Shown: positions 6,563 to 14,170, counted from the first letter of the stretch. The stretch: DNA of 15,596 bases from an uncultured Hyphomicrobiales bacterium (GCA_905479595.1 CAJQND010000101.1:1-15596), one strand, 5' to 3'. Numbers and translations: made by a program. The notes: generated from the sequence alone by a model not told the origin.

Positions 6563-7540
6563 ATGAAGTCTCTATTCTGGGCGCTGGTGCTAACCTTACT
6601 GGTTAGCGTAAATCCACTCGCGGCAAAGGCTGAAGACAAACCGGATTTTGAAGTCATTCTGGTCGGAACAGGCACACCGCCTCCGCTCATGCACCGGTTT
6701 GGCCCGGCCACATTGGTGCGGGTTGCAGGTAAAACATTCCTCATTGATGCCGGGCGCGGCGCGACCCAGATGATGTGGCGCAAAAAGATCCCGTTTGGCA
6801 AACTCACATCCCTAATTCTGACCCATCTGCATTCTGATCATGTCGTGGGCATTCCGGATTTGTGGCTTACCGGTTGGTTGCGCGGGCCTTATGGCCGCCG
6901 CGACACCCCCTTCCCGATTATGGGGCCGAAGGGAACCGCGGACATGATGGGGTTCATGCAAAAAGCATATGCGTGGGACGTGAATACACGGGTCGAAGAC
7001 CAGAAGATGTCACGCGAAGCCGCTGGGGTTGCTGTGAAAGAAATCGCCGCCGGCGTCATTTACGACGAGGACGGTGTAAAGATCACCGCATTTGACACCG
7101 ACCACGGCGAACTCATCAAACCAACGCTTGGATATCGTTTCGATTACGACGGCCGCTCGGTGGTAATTTCAGGTGATACGAAATATTCCGAAAACCTCAT
7201 TGCCCACGCGAAAGATGTGGATCTGCTTGTCCACTCCATCGGTGCAGCGAAGAAAGAATTGCTGGAAGCAGCGCCAATATGGAAGCTCATACTGGCCCAT
7301 CATATTGAGCCTGAAGATGCAGGCCGGGTGTTCGCTGCCACCAAGCCGCGCCTCGCCGTTTACACACATGTGGTTGCTTTGACGAACGGCAAGATAAAAC
7401 CTGTAAGTGCCAAGACAATTCTTGAGCGCACCCGCACGACCTATAAAGGGCCGTTGGTCATGGGCCAGGATTTGATGTCGATCACCATCACCAAGGCGAC
7501 GGTCAAAGCAGAACCGTTTGTGGCAAAGAAGAAGAAATAG
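6563..7540 (+). CDS. Exported metallo-beta-lactamase-fold hydrolase
   Basis: A 325-residue protein with a signal peptide (MKSLFWALVLTLLVSVNPLAAKA, cleavage near residue 23) and an MBL fold related to the RNase Z / arylsulfatase group. It has VGTGTPPP (34-41), FLIDAGRG (59-66), the metal motif HLHSDH (88-93), H181, SGDTKYS (203-209, D205) and THV (H269). The start at 6563 has GGAAAGGA upstream; the open frame extends back to 6434 only by overlapping the dioxygenase gene. It ends in a lysine-rich tail. Periplasmic location is inferred from the signal peptide. It is the last gene of the operon, 19 bp after the dioxygenase, and may hydrolyse an ester, lactone or sulfate form of the growth substrate before TRAP uptake; that is inference. 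The gene converges on a GntR gene 11 bp away. Confidence 0.8.
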   Translation: MKSLFWALVLTLLVSVNPLAAKAEDKPDFEVILVGTGTPPPLMHRFGPATLVRVAGKTFLIDAGRGATQMMWRKKIPFGKLTSLILTHLHSDHVVGIPDLWLTGWLRGPYGRRDTPFPIMGPKGTADMMGFMQKAYAWDVNTRVEDQKMSREAAGVAVKEIAAGVIYDEDGVKITAFDTDHGELIKPTLGYRFDYDGRSVVISGDTKYSENLIAHAKDVDLLVHSIGAAKKELLEAAPIWKLILAHHIEPEDAGRVFAATKPRLAVYTHVVALTNGKIKPVSAKTILERTRTTYKGPLVMGQDLMSITITKATVKAEPFVAKKKK

Positions 7541-7551
7541 CCCGCGATAGA

Positions 7552-8232
7552 TTACTTTTCGAGGAACTTGCCGGTTTGCCGGTAGTGGTCGACCAGCCTC
7601 GTGGCGGCCAAATCCTCGGCTCTGTCCAGGGTTGCCTGCATAATGTGTTCATGTTCAAGCTGCGAGTCGCGCCGTGGATAGGACGCTGATCCTGCAAGAT
7701 TACGGTAGCGGACATTCTGATCGTAAAGCCGGTCACAGAACTCCAGCAAGATCGGCGATCCGCATGCGGCAATCAGTTTTTGATGGAAGGTTTTGTGCAA
7801 GTTTTCCCAGTCAGGGTTTGTCAGAAATGCGCCTTCTGAACCGATAGAGCGCGGTTCGCGTGATAACCGGTAAAATGCCAGCACCACGGATTCTTCCCAT
7901 TCCGTATCTCCATTTTTGATCGATTCACGCAATGCGCGTTCTTCAAGCCAGCACCTGGCTTTGAGGATATCGGCAAAGTCTTCTTTGCTGACAATTGCAA
8001 CCCGGAACCCACGTTGATCTATCCGATCCACCAGTCCATCAGATGTCAGCAAGCTCAGGGCTTCACGCACAGGGCTAGCCCCGATGCCGTAACGTTTGCG
8101 CAATTCTTCGACCTTGAGCTTTGTACCAGGCTCAAGTTTCCCCTCAATAATATCCTCGCGCAGATTGTTGTAAGCACGGCTTGTCAGAGAACCGGTGTTC
8201 TCATCAGACTCGACCGCAGAAATAAGAGACAT
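7552..8232 (-). CDS. GntR-family transcriptional regulator (FCD/FadR subfamily)
   Basis: A 226-residue regulator. The winged helix-turn-helix (about 14-80) has LREDIIEGKLEPGTKL and the recognition segment GASPVREALSLLTSDGLV, followed by GFRVAIVS. The C-terminal all-helical FCD domain (about 88-220) has LHKTFHQKLI, EHEHIMQA (H196) and LVDHYRQ (H216), which resemble its metal and ligand site. Such proteins usually repress catabolic operons and are released by a pathway acid. It is transcribed divergently from the monooxygenase-gentisate dioxygenase operon and convergently with the MBL gene, so it probably controls one or both operons. A weak AGG lies 13 bases before the ATG. A possible minus-strand -10 (TAAAAT, 8277-8282) is the best promoter candidate seen. 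The effector is unknown. Confidence 0.88.
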   Translation of the reverse strand: MSLISAVESDENTGSLTSRAYNNLREDIIEGKLEPGTKLKVEELRKRYGIGASPVREALSLLTSDGLVDRIDQRGFRVAIVSKEDFADILKARCWLEERALRESIKNGDTEWEESVVLAFYRLSREPRSIGSEGAFLTNPDWENLHKTFHQKLIAACGSPILLEFCDRLYDQNVRYRNLAGSASYPRRDSQLEHEHIMQATLDRAEDLAATRLVDHYRQTGKFLEK

Positions 8233-8289
8233 TGTGAAAAACTACCTGTTTCCTAAACCAGTGTTACGATAGCAAAATTTTACAAAAAA

Positions 8290-8299
8290 ATCGATAAAA
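8290..8299 (+). promoter_or_regulatory. ATCGATAAAA box 3 (candidate operator)
   Basis: The same decamer as at 467-476, again at the end of a seven-A tract, in the divergent region between the GntR and monooxygenase genes. It lies just upstream of the possible -10 of the GntR gene. This is the only other copy of the full decamer I found, although the core ATCGAT also occurs inside coding regions (for example 2211, 5525, 7919). Confidence 0.4.
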
Positions 8300-8345
8300 C
8301 TATAGTTCCTGACAATTATTTAAACATGTTCACTGAAGAAAAAAT

Positions 8346-8367
8346 ACGTGCATGCTTGCATCTGCGT
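8346..8367. promoter_or_regulatory. 22-bp interrupted dyad before the monooxygenase operon
   Basis: The arms are ACG (8346-8348) and ATGC (8352-8355), mirrored by GCAT (8358-8361) and CGT (8365-8367), giving seven matched pairs around a centre at 8356/8357. It lies about 45 bases before the ATG at 8411, where an operator for the GntR or the MarR protein would be expected. A weak promoter (TTGCAT at 8356 with an AATACT-like -10) would overlap it. Confidence 0.4.
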
Positions 8368-8410
8368 CCAATTTACGCACAATACTGAGTAAATTGAAGG
8401 CCAATAGAAA

Positions 8411-9610
8411 ATGCAACCTATGTCAGAAAATAAAATTCTCATCGCTGGCGGTGGAATTGGCGGCCTCGCCGCCGCATTAGGTTTGGCGCAGAAGGGGTAT
8501 CGCTCGCTCGTTCTGGAGCAGATGTCGGCCCTTGGAGAAATCGGTGCCGGTATTCAAATCGGTCCAAATGCATTTCATGCTTTCGACTATTTTGGCATTG
8601 GCGATGAAGCACGCGCCAAAGCGGTATACATCGACAAACTCGTTTTAATGGATGCAATGCTCGACGAGCAGGTGACAGCACTCGCCCTCGATGAACCGTT
8701 CCGGCAGCGCTTTGGAAACCCTTATGCGGTGGTTCATCGTGCAGACCTTCACGGCGTTTTGCTTGACGCCTGCATGGCGAGCGACCTGGTCGAAATCAAA
8801 GTGAATGCGCACGTGACCGGGTTTGCCCAAGATGGCACCAGCGTTACGGCCATTCTAGCAGATGGCGAGCGCAATACAGGTGCTGCGTTGATTGGCGCGG
8901 ACGGACTGCGCTCCAATATCCGCAGCGAAATTGTCGCCGATGGGGAACCGCGTGTCTCCGGCCACACCACTTACCGCTCGGTCATCGAAACCGACAAAAT
9001 GCCTGAAGAACTGCGCTGGAATGCAGCAACGTTGTGGGCTGGTCCGAAAATTCACATCGTTCATTATCCGTTGAAGGGCTGGAAGGTGTTCAACCTTGTC
9101 GCCACGCGCGACAACAATGCACCAGAGGCGGTAACAGGCAAGCCGGTGACAACTGACGAAGTGCACGAGGCTTTTTCTCATGTGTGCGAACGCGCCCGTA
9201 AAATTATCGCCAGTGGCGAAAATTGGAAAGCATGGGTTTTATGCGACCGCGAGCCAGTGCGTAACTGGACGCAAAGCCGGGTAACATTGCTGGGCGATGC
9301 AGCGCACCCGACCTTACAATATTATGCGCAAGGCGCATGCATGGCCATGGAAGACGCCGTGTGTCTTGGCCATTGCTTTGGCGCATATGGTGAGAAAACT
9401 GAAAGTGCCTTGCTCAAATACAATCAAATGCGCGCGGCACGCACAACGCGGGTGCAGATTAGTTCGCGGCTACTGGGTGAACATGTTTTCCACCCCGAAG
9501 GCGCACGCGCAGACATGCGCAATGCGGTAATGGGCGCAATGTCCACCGAGGAATATTACACACGGCTCGAATGGCTTTACGGCGGTACAGGTCTGGATGC
9601 CGCTTCTTAA
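8411..9610 (+). CDS. FAD-dependent aromatic monooxygenase, probable 3-hydroxybenzoate 6-hydroxylase
   Basis: A 399-residue class A flavoprotein monooxygenase. It has the NAD(P)H/FAD motifs IAGGGIGGLAAALGLAQKG (11-29), ADLHGVLLDA (111-120), IGADGLRS (161-168) and LLGDAAHPTLQYYAQGA (293-309). H215, Y219 and Q303 line up with residues I recall as active-site residues of Rhodococcus 3-hydroxybenzoate 6-hydroxylase, and CDREPVRNW (278-286) and the C-terminal WLYGGTGL fit that subgroup better than decarboxylating salicylate 1-hydroxylases. The product would be gentisate, the substrate of the next gene. GAAGG ten bases before 8411 supports this start; an ATG at 8420 has no spaced ribosome site. A salicylate 1-hydroxylase activity, which would turn gentisate into hydroxyquinol, cannot be excluded and would link to the intradiol enzyme. 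It is the first gene of a three-gene operon. Confidence 0.82.
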   Translation: MQPMSENKILIAGGGIGGLAAALGLAQKGYRSLVLEQMSALGEIGAGIQIGPNAFHAFDYFGIGDEARAKAVYIDKLVLMDAMLDEQVTALALDEPFRQRFGNPYAVVHRADLHGVLLDACMASDLVEIKVNAHVTGFAQDGTSVTAILADGERNTGAALIGADGLRSNIRSEIVADGEPRVSGHTTYRSVIETDKMPEELRWNAATLWAGPKIHIVHYPLKGWKVFNLVATRDNNAPEAVTGKPVTTDEVHEAFSHVCERARKIIASGENWKAWVLCDREPVRNWTQSRVTLLGDAAHPTLQYYAQGACMAMEDAVCLGHCFGAYGEKTESALLKYNQMRAARTTRVQISSRLLGEHVFHPEGARADMRNAVMGAMSTEEYYTRLEWLYGGTGLDAAS

Positions 9611-9635
9611 CGCGACCCAATTCAGGAGAACCAAA

Positions 9636-10685
9636 ATGGATGAACATCCACCCGCAGCAGAAACCCCGGAACGCACAGCGTTTTACAAGAAAATTGCAGA
9701 GCGCAACCTCGCCCCCCTGTGGTCTGTGCTTGGTGATTTGGTGACCCCGGAGCCAAAAAGCCCTTGCGTTCCCCATTATTGGAATTATGAAGAGGCCAAA
9801 GCATTTCTGCTTGAAGCCGGAGGTTTGATCTCCGCCAAGGAGGCAGAACGCCGGGTGCTGATTTTTGAAAATCCCGGTATGCCGGGTGAAAGCAAAATCA
9901 CCACGTCGCTATATGCGGGGCTGCAATTGGTGTTGCCAGGAGAAGTCGCCCCCGCCCATCGTCATAGCCAGTCTGCGTTGCGGTTTGTGCTGGATGGATC
10001 GGGCGCACACACCGCAGTTGACGGTGAACGCACCTTGATGGAGGTGGGAGATTTTGTCATTACCCCGCCCTGGGCCTGGCATGATCACGGCAACACATCT
10101 GATGAGCCAATGATCTGGCTAGACGGGCTCGATATTCCCATGGTGAGTTTCTATGACGCTTCATTCGCGGAAATGCACCCAAACGACGAACAGGATGTGA
10201 CCCGTAAACATGGCGATTCTCCTGCGCGCTATGGAGCCAACATGGCCCCGATCGACCACCGCCCATCCGGTGCAGCGTCACCGATTTTCAACTATCCTTA
10301 CACCCGCACCCGCGAAGCCCTGGAAACCATGCGTGCTCAAGACGAATGGGACCCGTGCCATGGCCTGAAAATGCGCTATATCAACCCAAATGATGGCGGT
10401 TACGCCATGCCGACAATCGCAACGTTCATGCAGCTTTTGCCAAAAGGTTTCGCAGCGGCTGCCTATCGCTCGACAGATGCATGTGTCTATGCCGTCGTTG
10501 AAGGCAGCGGGCAAAGCACCGTGGACGGGCAAACGTTCACCTGGGGCCCAAAGGATGTTTTCGTGGTGCCGAGTTGGAAATGGGTCACCCACACACCAGC
10601 CGAAGACGCGGTTCTGTTCAGTTTTTCAGACCGGGTTGCTCAGGAAAAACTTGGCCTTTGGCGCGAAGACCGCGGCAATGCCTGA
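9636..10685 (+). CDS. Gentisate 1,2-dioxygenase (bicupin)
   Basis: A 349-residue iron(II) extradiol-type dioxygenase of the cupin superfamily that opens gentisate between C1 and C2 to give maleylpyruvate. The N-terminal cupin (about 85-165) carries the metal site: PAHRHSQSALRFVLDG (H108, H110) and PPWAWHDHG (H149). The second cupin (about 262-330, AYRSTDACVYAVVEGSG to VPSWKWVTHTP) keeps the fold but lacks the His-X-His pair, so it is probably metal-free. The length matches the family. The start at 9636 has AGGAG seven bases upstream; the open frame begins at 9597 but that overlaps the monooxygenase end. Close relatives include salicylate and 1-hydroxy-2-naphthoate dioxygenases, which are the main alternatives. 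The MarR gene overlaps its stop. Confidence 0.88.
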   Translation: MDEHPPAAETPERTAFYKKIAERNLAPLWSVLGDLVTPEPKSPCVPHYWNYEEAKAFLLEAGGLISAKEAERRVLIFENPGMPGESKITTSLYAGLQLVLPGEVAPAHRHSQSALRFVLDGSGAHTAVDGERTLMEVGDFVITPPWAWHDHGNTSDEPMIWLDGLDIPMVSFYDASFAEMHPNDEQDVTRKHGDSPARYGANMAPIDHRPSGAASPIFNYPYTRTREALETMRAQDEWDPCHGLKMRYINPNDGGYAMPTIATFMQLLPKGFAAAAYRSTDACVYAVVEGSGQSTVDGQTFTWGPKDVFVVPSWKWVTHTPAEDAVLFSFSDRVAQEKLGLWREDRGNA

Positions 10686-11163
10686 TACCAGCACACCGAG
10701 TTATGACGCCCATTTGAATATGCCCGGCCATTTATTGCGTCGCTGCCACCAGATTGGCGTCGCAATTTTCATGCGCGAATGCCAGGCATACGACCTGACA
10801 CCCTTGCAGTTTGTTGTACTTTCAACACTTGCTGATCGAGGTTCAATGGACCACGCCACACTCGCCGGCGCGGCAGCACTTGATAGAACCACCGTTGCGG
10901 TTGTGGTAAAAAATCTGGCAGAGCGGGGATTGCTTTTGTCGCAGCGTTCAGAAAACGATCGTCGCGCCAAAATCGTTTCTATCACACAGGAAGGTCGCGC
11001 CCTGTTTGATGCCAGCTTGCCGGCTGTGCATTCTGCTCAGGAAAAAATACTTGAGCCATTGAGCCAGGAAGATCAGCGCAAATTTCTCGATTTCCTCTCG
11101 GTCCTGGCCGTTGAAAACAACCTCTTGAGCCGAGCCCCTCAAGCAACGCCGAGCAAACGGTAA
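10678..11163 (+). CDS. MarR-family transcriptional regulator
   Basis: A 161-residue winged helix-turn-helix protein. LTPLQFVVLSTLADRG (40-55), the recognition helix region LDRTTVAVVVKNLAERGLL (68-86) and the wing SENDRRAKIVSITQEG (90-105) are typical; flanking helices would form the dimer. MarR proteins of this size commonly repress aromatic-acid genes and release DNA on binding a phenolic ligand. The ATG at 10678 overlaps the gentisate dioxygenase stop by 8 bp, so it is co-translated with that enzyme and is likely to regulate its own operon, possibly through the dyad at 8346-8367. The frame is open upstream to 10390 but only as a shadow of the dioxygenase. Its 3' end overlaps the convergent cyclase gene by 25 bp. 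Confidence 0.88.
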   Translation: MPDTSTPSYDAHLNMPGHLLRRCHQIGVAIFMRECQAYDLTPLQFVVLSTLADRGSMDHATLAGAAALDRTTVAVVVKNLAERGLLLSQRSENDRRAKIVSITQEGRALFDASLPAVHSAQEKILEPLSQEDQRKFLDFLSVLAVENNLLSRAPQATPSKR

Positions 11164-12953
11164 ACATCGACTTCCCGTTTCCTGCCTTTCAGTTGAAACG
11201 CCCCCTCGCCTTGCAGGGAATATCCCGGCGGCAAATGGCCTTTCGCATCATTGCTGAGCAAAATTATGGTTTCCGCTTCCCCGTCAACCTCTTTGCCCAA
11301 TGCTTCAAGGCGCTGAGTGATATTCACCACATCTCCAACGACTGTGTAGTTGATACGGCTTGGCGAGCCGATATCACCAACCACAAGCATCCCCGAATGA
11401 ATACCAACCCGCAGCCCAACCGGCGGCTCACCATCAGCAACTCTTTGCGCATTCGAGTGCGCTATCTTTTCCGCCATCTGCAGCGCCGCCCGGCATGCCC
11501 GTTCAGCGCTGTTGCCGGTTTCATCCGGTGCACCCCAAAATGCCATCACCGCATCACCGATATATTTGTCGATCGTACCGCCTTCTTCTTCAATACACTC
11601 GCTCAACATCGTCAGGTGTTCGTTAATGAATGCGGCCACTTCATTGGCGGTTTTGCCTTCACACATGGACGTAAAACTGCGCATATCGGTGAACATCACG
11701 GTGAGTTCGCGTTCCTGCGATCCTGCCCCCTTGTGCCCGCCGGAGACAAGTTTGCGCACGAGGCTTTTCGGCACATAACGGCCAAAGGTTTGCAGGCCCA
11801 CAAGCATCTTGTTGAATGACCCGGCTAGATCATCAATCTCGGCGATTGAACTGCGGGCCATAGGCTCCATGTGATCAAAATCAAGATTGCCGATGGCTTG
11901 AGCCGTTTTTGATACATCCGCAATGGGCCGCGCCAGCCACCTGCTGATCCACACCGCCGCCAACACCGCAAGCGCGAGAATTAGCAAGCCAATCAGCCCG
12001 GCGATATAGAAAGGACGCAACGTTGCCTTAACCAGGTCCAGCTCAAAGTACATCCCTGCGATCAAAGCGTCATCGCCATAGCCAGCAAGCGGACGGGTCA
12101 TCACCACATAGCTTGTGCCACCCACATCAACCTGCCGAAGTTGCGTGTGTTCATCACCAGAAAAAGTCTGCCAATTCAATGCCTTTGCCTGCTTTAGTGA
12201 AGATATCACTTTATCCTTCAACTCACTTGTCCGCATAAGTGGTTTTTCAGCGCTGAGCTGGTTTGTTGCACCTTCAAGTTCTGGATGAGCCAGCACATGG
12301 TCCTGGCCGAATAGAATAAAGGGCGTTGGGACATCATCATCTGCAAGTCTCTTGGTCAACGCGCTCAACTCGCCCATCGACACACTGGCGACGACGACAC
12401 CAGTCATCGCCGCCTTGCCACCAATTGGCACACGTACACTCAGAAAGCTGCGTCCGGTTCTTTCCGAATGCCGCAGTCCGCCCCAATAGAGCTTTCCGCG
12501 CAATTTGGTCTCGTCATAGATTTTCTGCGCGCCATCGAAATCTTGCCAGTCGAGCCGGTCATGGATGTAGGTTTGGTTGCGGAAATTCCGGGTGATGCGC
12601 GACAGAAACAGCGTGTCATCCATTACAAGAACACTCCCCACTTGCGGAGCCGCGGCAAGTGAACCGGTTATCAAGGTCTGGATCTTCTCAGGATCTTGCA
12701 AACTGATGCGGCCATTGTCGATTTCCGCTGCGACGAAGCGCACAAGATTTGCCGCCGGATCAAGGTGATTTCTGATATCGAATTCTAATCGTGAAACACC
12801 GACTTCAACCAGACGGCCAGAAAGCTCGCTCACAACATGGCGACTTGATAGCCATTGCACCGCAAGAACCGCACCTGCGGAAATCAAAACAAGCGCTGCA
12901 ATGCTCAAAACCAAAATCGAGCCAAGCTGAAATCGCCGTGTTGGAGACGCCAT
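11139..12953 (-). CDS. Membrane class III adenylate cyclase with periplasmic CACHE-like sensor and HAMP domain
   Basis: A 604-residue protein. One helix (about 11-34) leads to a periplasmic region of about 280 residues resembling a double CACHE sensor (35-315), a second helix (about 316-338), a HAMP linker (338-392) and a cyclase domain (about 415-600). In the cyclase domain the metal aspartates are D423 (MFTDMRSFT) and D467 (GDAVMAFWG); K463 and T537 (INYTVVGDVVN) form the adenine-recognising pair of class IIIb enzymes, with N544 and R548 completing the site. All catalytic residues are present, so it should make cAMP in response to an extracellular or periplasmic ligand. The start at 12953 has AGGGA seven bases upstream; the ATG at 12989 lies inside the patatin gene. 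It follows that gene by 8 bp and its end overlaps marR. Confidence 0.88.
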   Translation of the reverse strand: MASPTRRFQLGSILVLSIAALVLISAGAVLAVQWLSSRHVVSELSGRLVEVGVSRLEFDIRNHLDPAANLVRFVAAEIDNGRISLQDPEKIQTLITGSLAAAPQVGSVLVMDDTLFLSRITRNFRNQTYIHDRLDWQDFDGAQKIYDETKLRGKLYWGGLRHSERTGRSFLSVRVPIGGKAAMTGVVVASVSMGELSALTKRLADDDVPTPFILFGQDHVLAHPELEGATNQLSAEKPLMRTSELKDKVISSLKQAKALNWQTFSGDEHTQLRQVDVGGTSYVVMTRPLAGYGDDALIAGMYFELDLVKATLRPFYIAGLIGLLILALAVLAAVWISRWLARPIADVSKTAQAIGNLDFDHMEPMARSSIAEIDDLAGSFNKMLVGLQTFGRYVPKSLVRKLVSGGHKGAGSQERELTVMFTDMRSFTSMCEGKTANEVAAFINEHLTMLSECIEEEGGTIDKYIGDAVMAFWGAPDETGNSAERACRAALQMAEKIAHSNAQRVADGEPPVGLRVGIHSGMLVVGDIGSPSRINYTVVGDVVNITQRLEALGKEVDGEAETIILLSNDAKGHLPPGYSLQGEGAFQLKGRKREVDVYRLLGVA

Positions 12954-12961
12954 TTTATTCC

Positions 12962-14158
12962 CTAAGAGTCCAGTGGCTTCTTGTGCCACTTATATCCATT
13001 CTTTCCGAGACTAAACCCTTCGTTAAACAGAGCGTTCATATACGCCTCGTCAAACTCTTCTTTGCTGGGAACGTTAAAGCTGTCTGGAATGAAAGCCAGA
13101 TTAAATGCGATTCTATCCCGCCGTGCCAAACCGTATAGCCGGGATACATCACCATTACCTTGCGCCTTGATCAATGTCGCCAGAGCGCGGTTAGCAATAT
13201 CAATTGTCTTGGCTTGCACTTTTTCAAAAGCTGGCCCGGTTTTGCCATTGATAATAATGTACATGGCGCGGCGTTCATTTAGCCGATGGCGTTTTTCCAA
13301 CTGTTTTACATCAACCTGGGAAGGATAGAGAAAAACCTGGCTGATCGTGCCGCCGTCCACATGAATTTCTTCATAGGCTTTTCCGTCCACAACGACCTTG
13401 ATTGGCACTGGGGGAAACACCCCGGGAATTGAAGCCGATGCCAGTAAAATTCTATGGAACAACTCGACCTTTTCCGGGTTTGAGCTATTGGCAATGCGCC
13501 CCATATTCCAGACCACCGGGCGCTCGGCTTCAAGGTTTGTCGTGCCAATAAACAACCGCCTGCCTTTACGGTGTTGCTCGGCAATCCGCTCGATCAATTC
13601 AGGCGTGATATAACGACTGATCAACGCAAAAAGTGGCGCGCTGTCTGAGATTGCCGTGCCGCTCAGCAGACCTGAAATGAAGTTTTGCCGCAGCACATCA
13701 TCCGTTGAGGTCGTTGTGAAAACTTCTTTTAACTGCCCGTCGTATTTTGGCCCAAGAAAGGCAAATGGTGCGATCAACCCACCCGTGCTTACACCGGTAA
13801 CATAGCTGAAATCAGGTCGATTTCCCCTTTGGGTCCATCCGTTTAGAAGTCCGGCTCCAAACGCGCCATCTTCTCCGCCACCTGAGATCGAAAGCATGTT
13901 GATTTCCATCTTGCCAGAACGCCAGTGGGCGGCAAGCTGGCGGGTTTGCTCAGAAACCATCTTGTCGAGATGCGGCGGGCGGGCATCTCCCCAAAACCTG
14001 ATCTGCTCGTCAAATCCGGCGAGGCGCGCCTCTTCCACCAGCGGTTCTGGCACCGTAATCCAATTTGAGGACGCCGCGCATCCAGCAAGCAAAATGCAAG
14101 AAAAAAGGATCGCCAGTGATTTCAGATGTTGCCTCAAATCATACGCCTTACAGAGCAT
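12962..14158 (-). CDS. Patatin-like phospholipase lipoprotein
   Basis: A 398-residue predicted lipoprotein. The N terminus has basic residues, a hydrophobic stretch and the lipobox LLAGC with C27 as the lipidated residue; alanine at +2 favours the outer membrane. The patatin domain shows the oxyanion loop SGGGEDGAFGAG (92-103), the nucleophile elbow GVSTG (S124) and the catalytic aspartate in HVDGG (D268), so the Ser-Asp dyad is intact. It would hydrolyse acyl esters of phospholipids or similar lipids at the envelope. ATG at 14158 is chosen; a TTG two codons upstream is possible. Neither has a clear ribosome site, and the ATG lies in a hairpin. The cyclase starts 8 bp after its stop, so the two are probably one transcript. 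Confidence 0.85.
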   Translation of the reverse strand: MLCKAYDLRQHLKSLAILFSCILLAGCAASSNWITVPEPLVEEARLAGFDEQIRFWGDARPPHLDKMVSEQTRQLAAHWRSGKMEINMLSISGGGEDGAFGAGLLNGWTQRGNRPDFSYVTGVSTGGLIAPFAFLGPKYDGQLKEVFTTTSTDDVLRQNFISGLLSGTAISDSAPLFALISRYITPELIERIAEQHRKGRRLFIGTTNLEAERPVVWNMGRIANSSNPEKVELFHRILLASASIPGVFPPVPIKVVVDGKAYEEIHVDGGTISQVFLYPSQVDVKQLEKRHRLNERRAMYIIINGKTGPAFEKVQAKTIDIANRALATLIKAQGNGDVSRLYGLARRDRIAFNLAFIPDSFNVPSKEEFDEAYMNALFNEGFSLGKNGYKWHKKPLDS

Positions 14159-14170
14159 CGACAATGCTCT
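14152..14170 (-). promoter_or_regulatory. Hairpin sequestering the patatin start codon
   Basis: On the minus strand AGAGCAT (14170-14164), loop TGTCG, ATGCTCT (14158-14152) form a perfect 7-bp stem with a 5-base loop. The 3' arm begins with the ATG of the patatin gene. No T-run follows, so it is unlikely to be a znuA terminator. A role in limiting translation initiation is inferred. Confidence 0.4.

Noticed and set aside
7541..7551. Terminator between the convergent MBL and GntR genes
   Set aside because: Only 11 bases separate the stops and no stem followed by a T-run is visible.
11193..11819. 208-codon open frame on the plus strand
   Set aside because: Antisense to the cyclase catalytic domain, which has all catalytic residues in frame.
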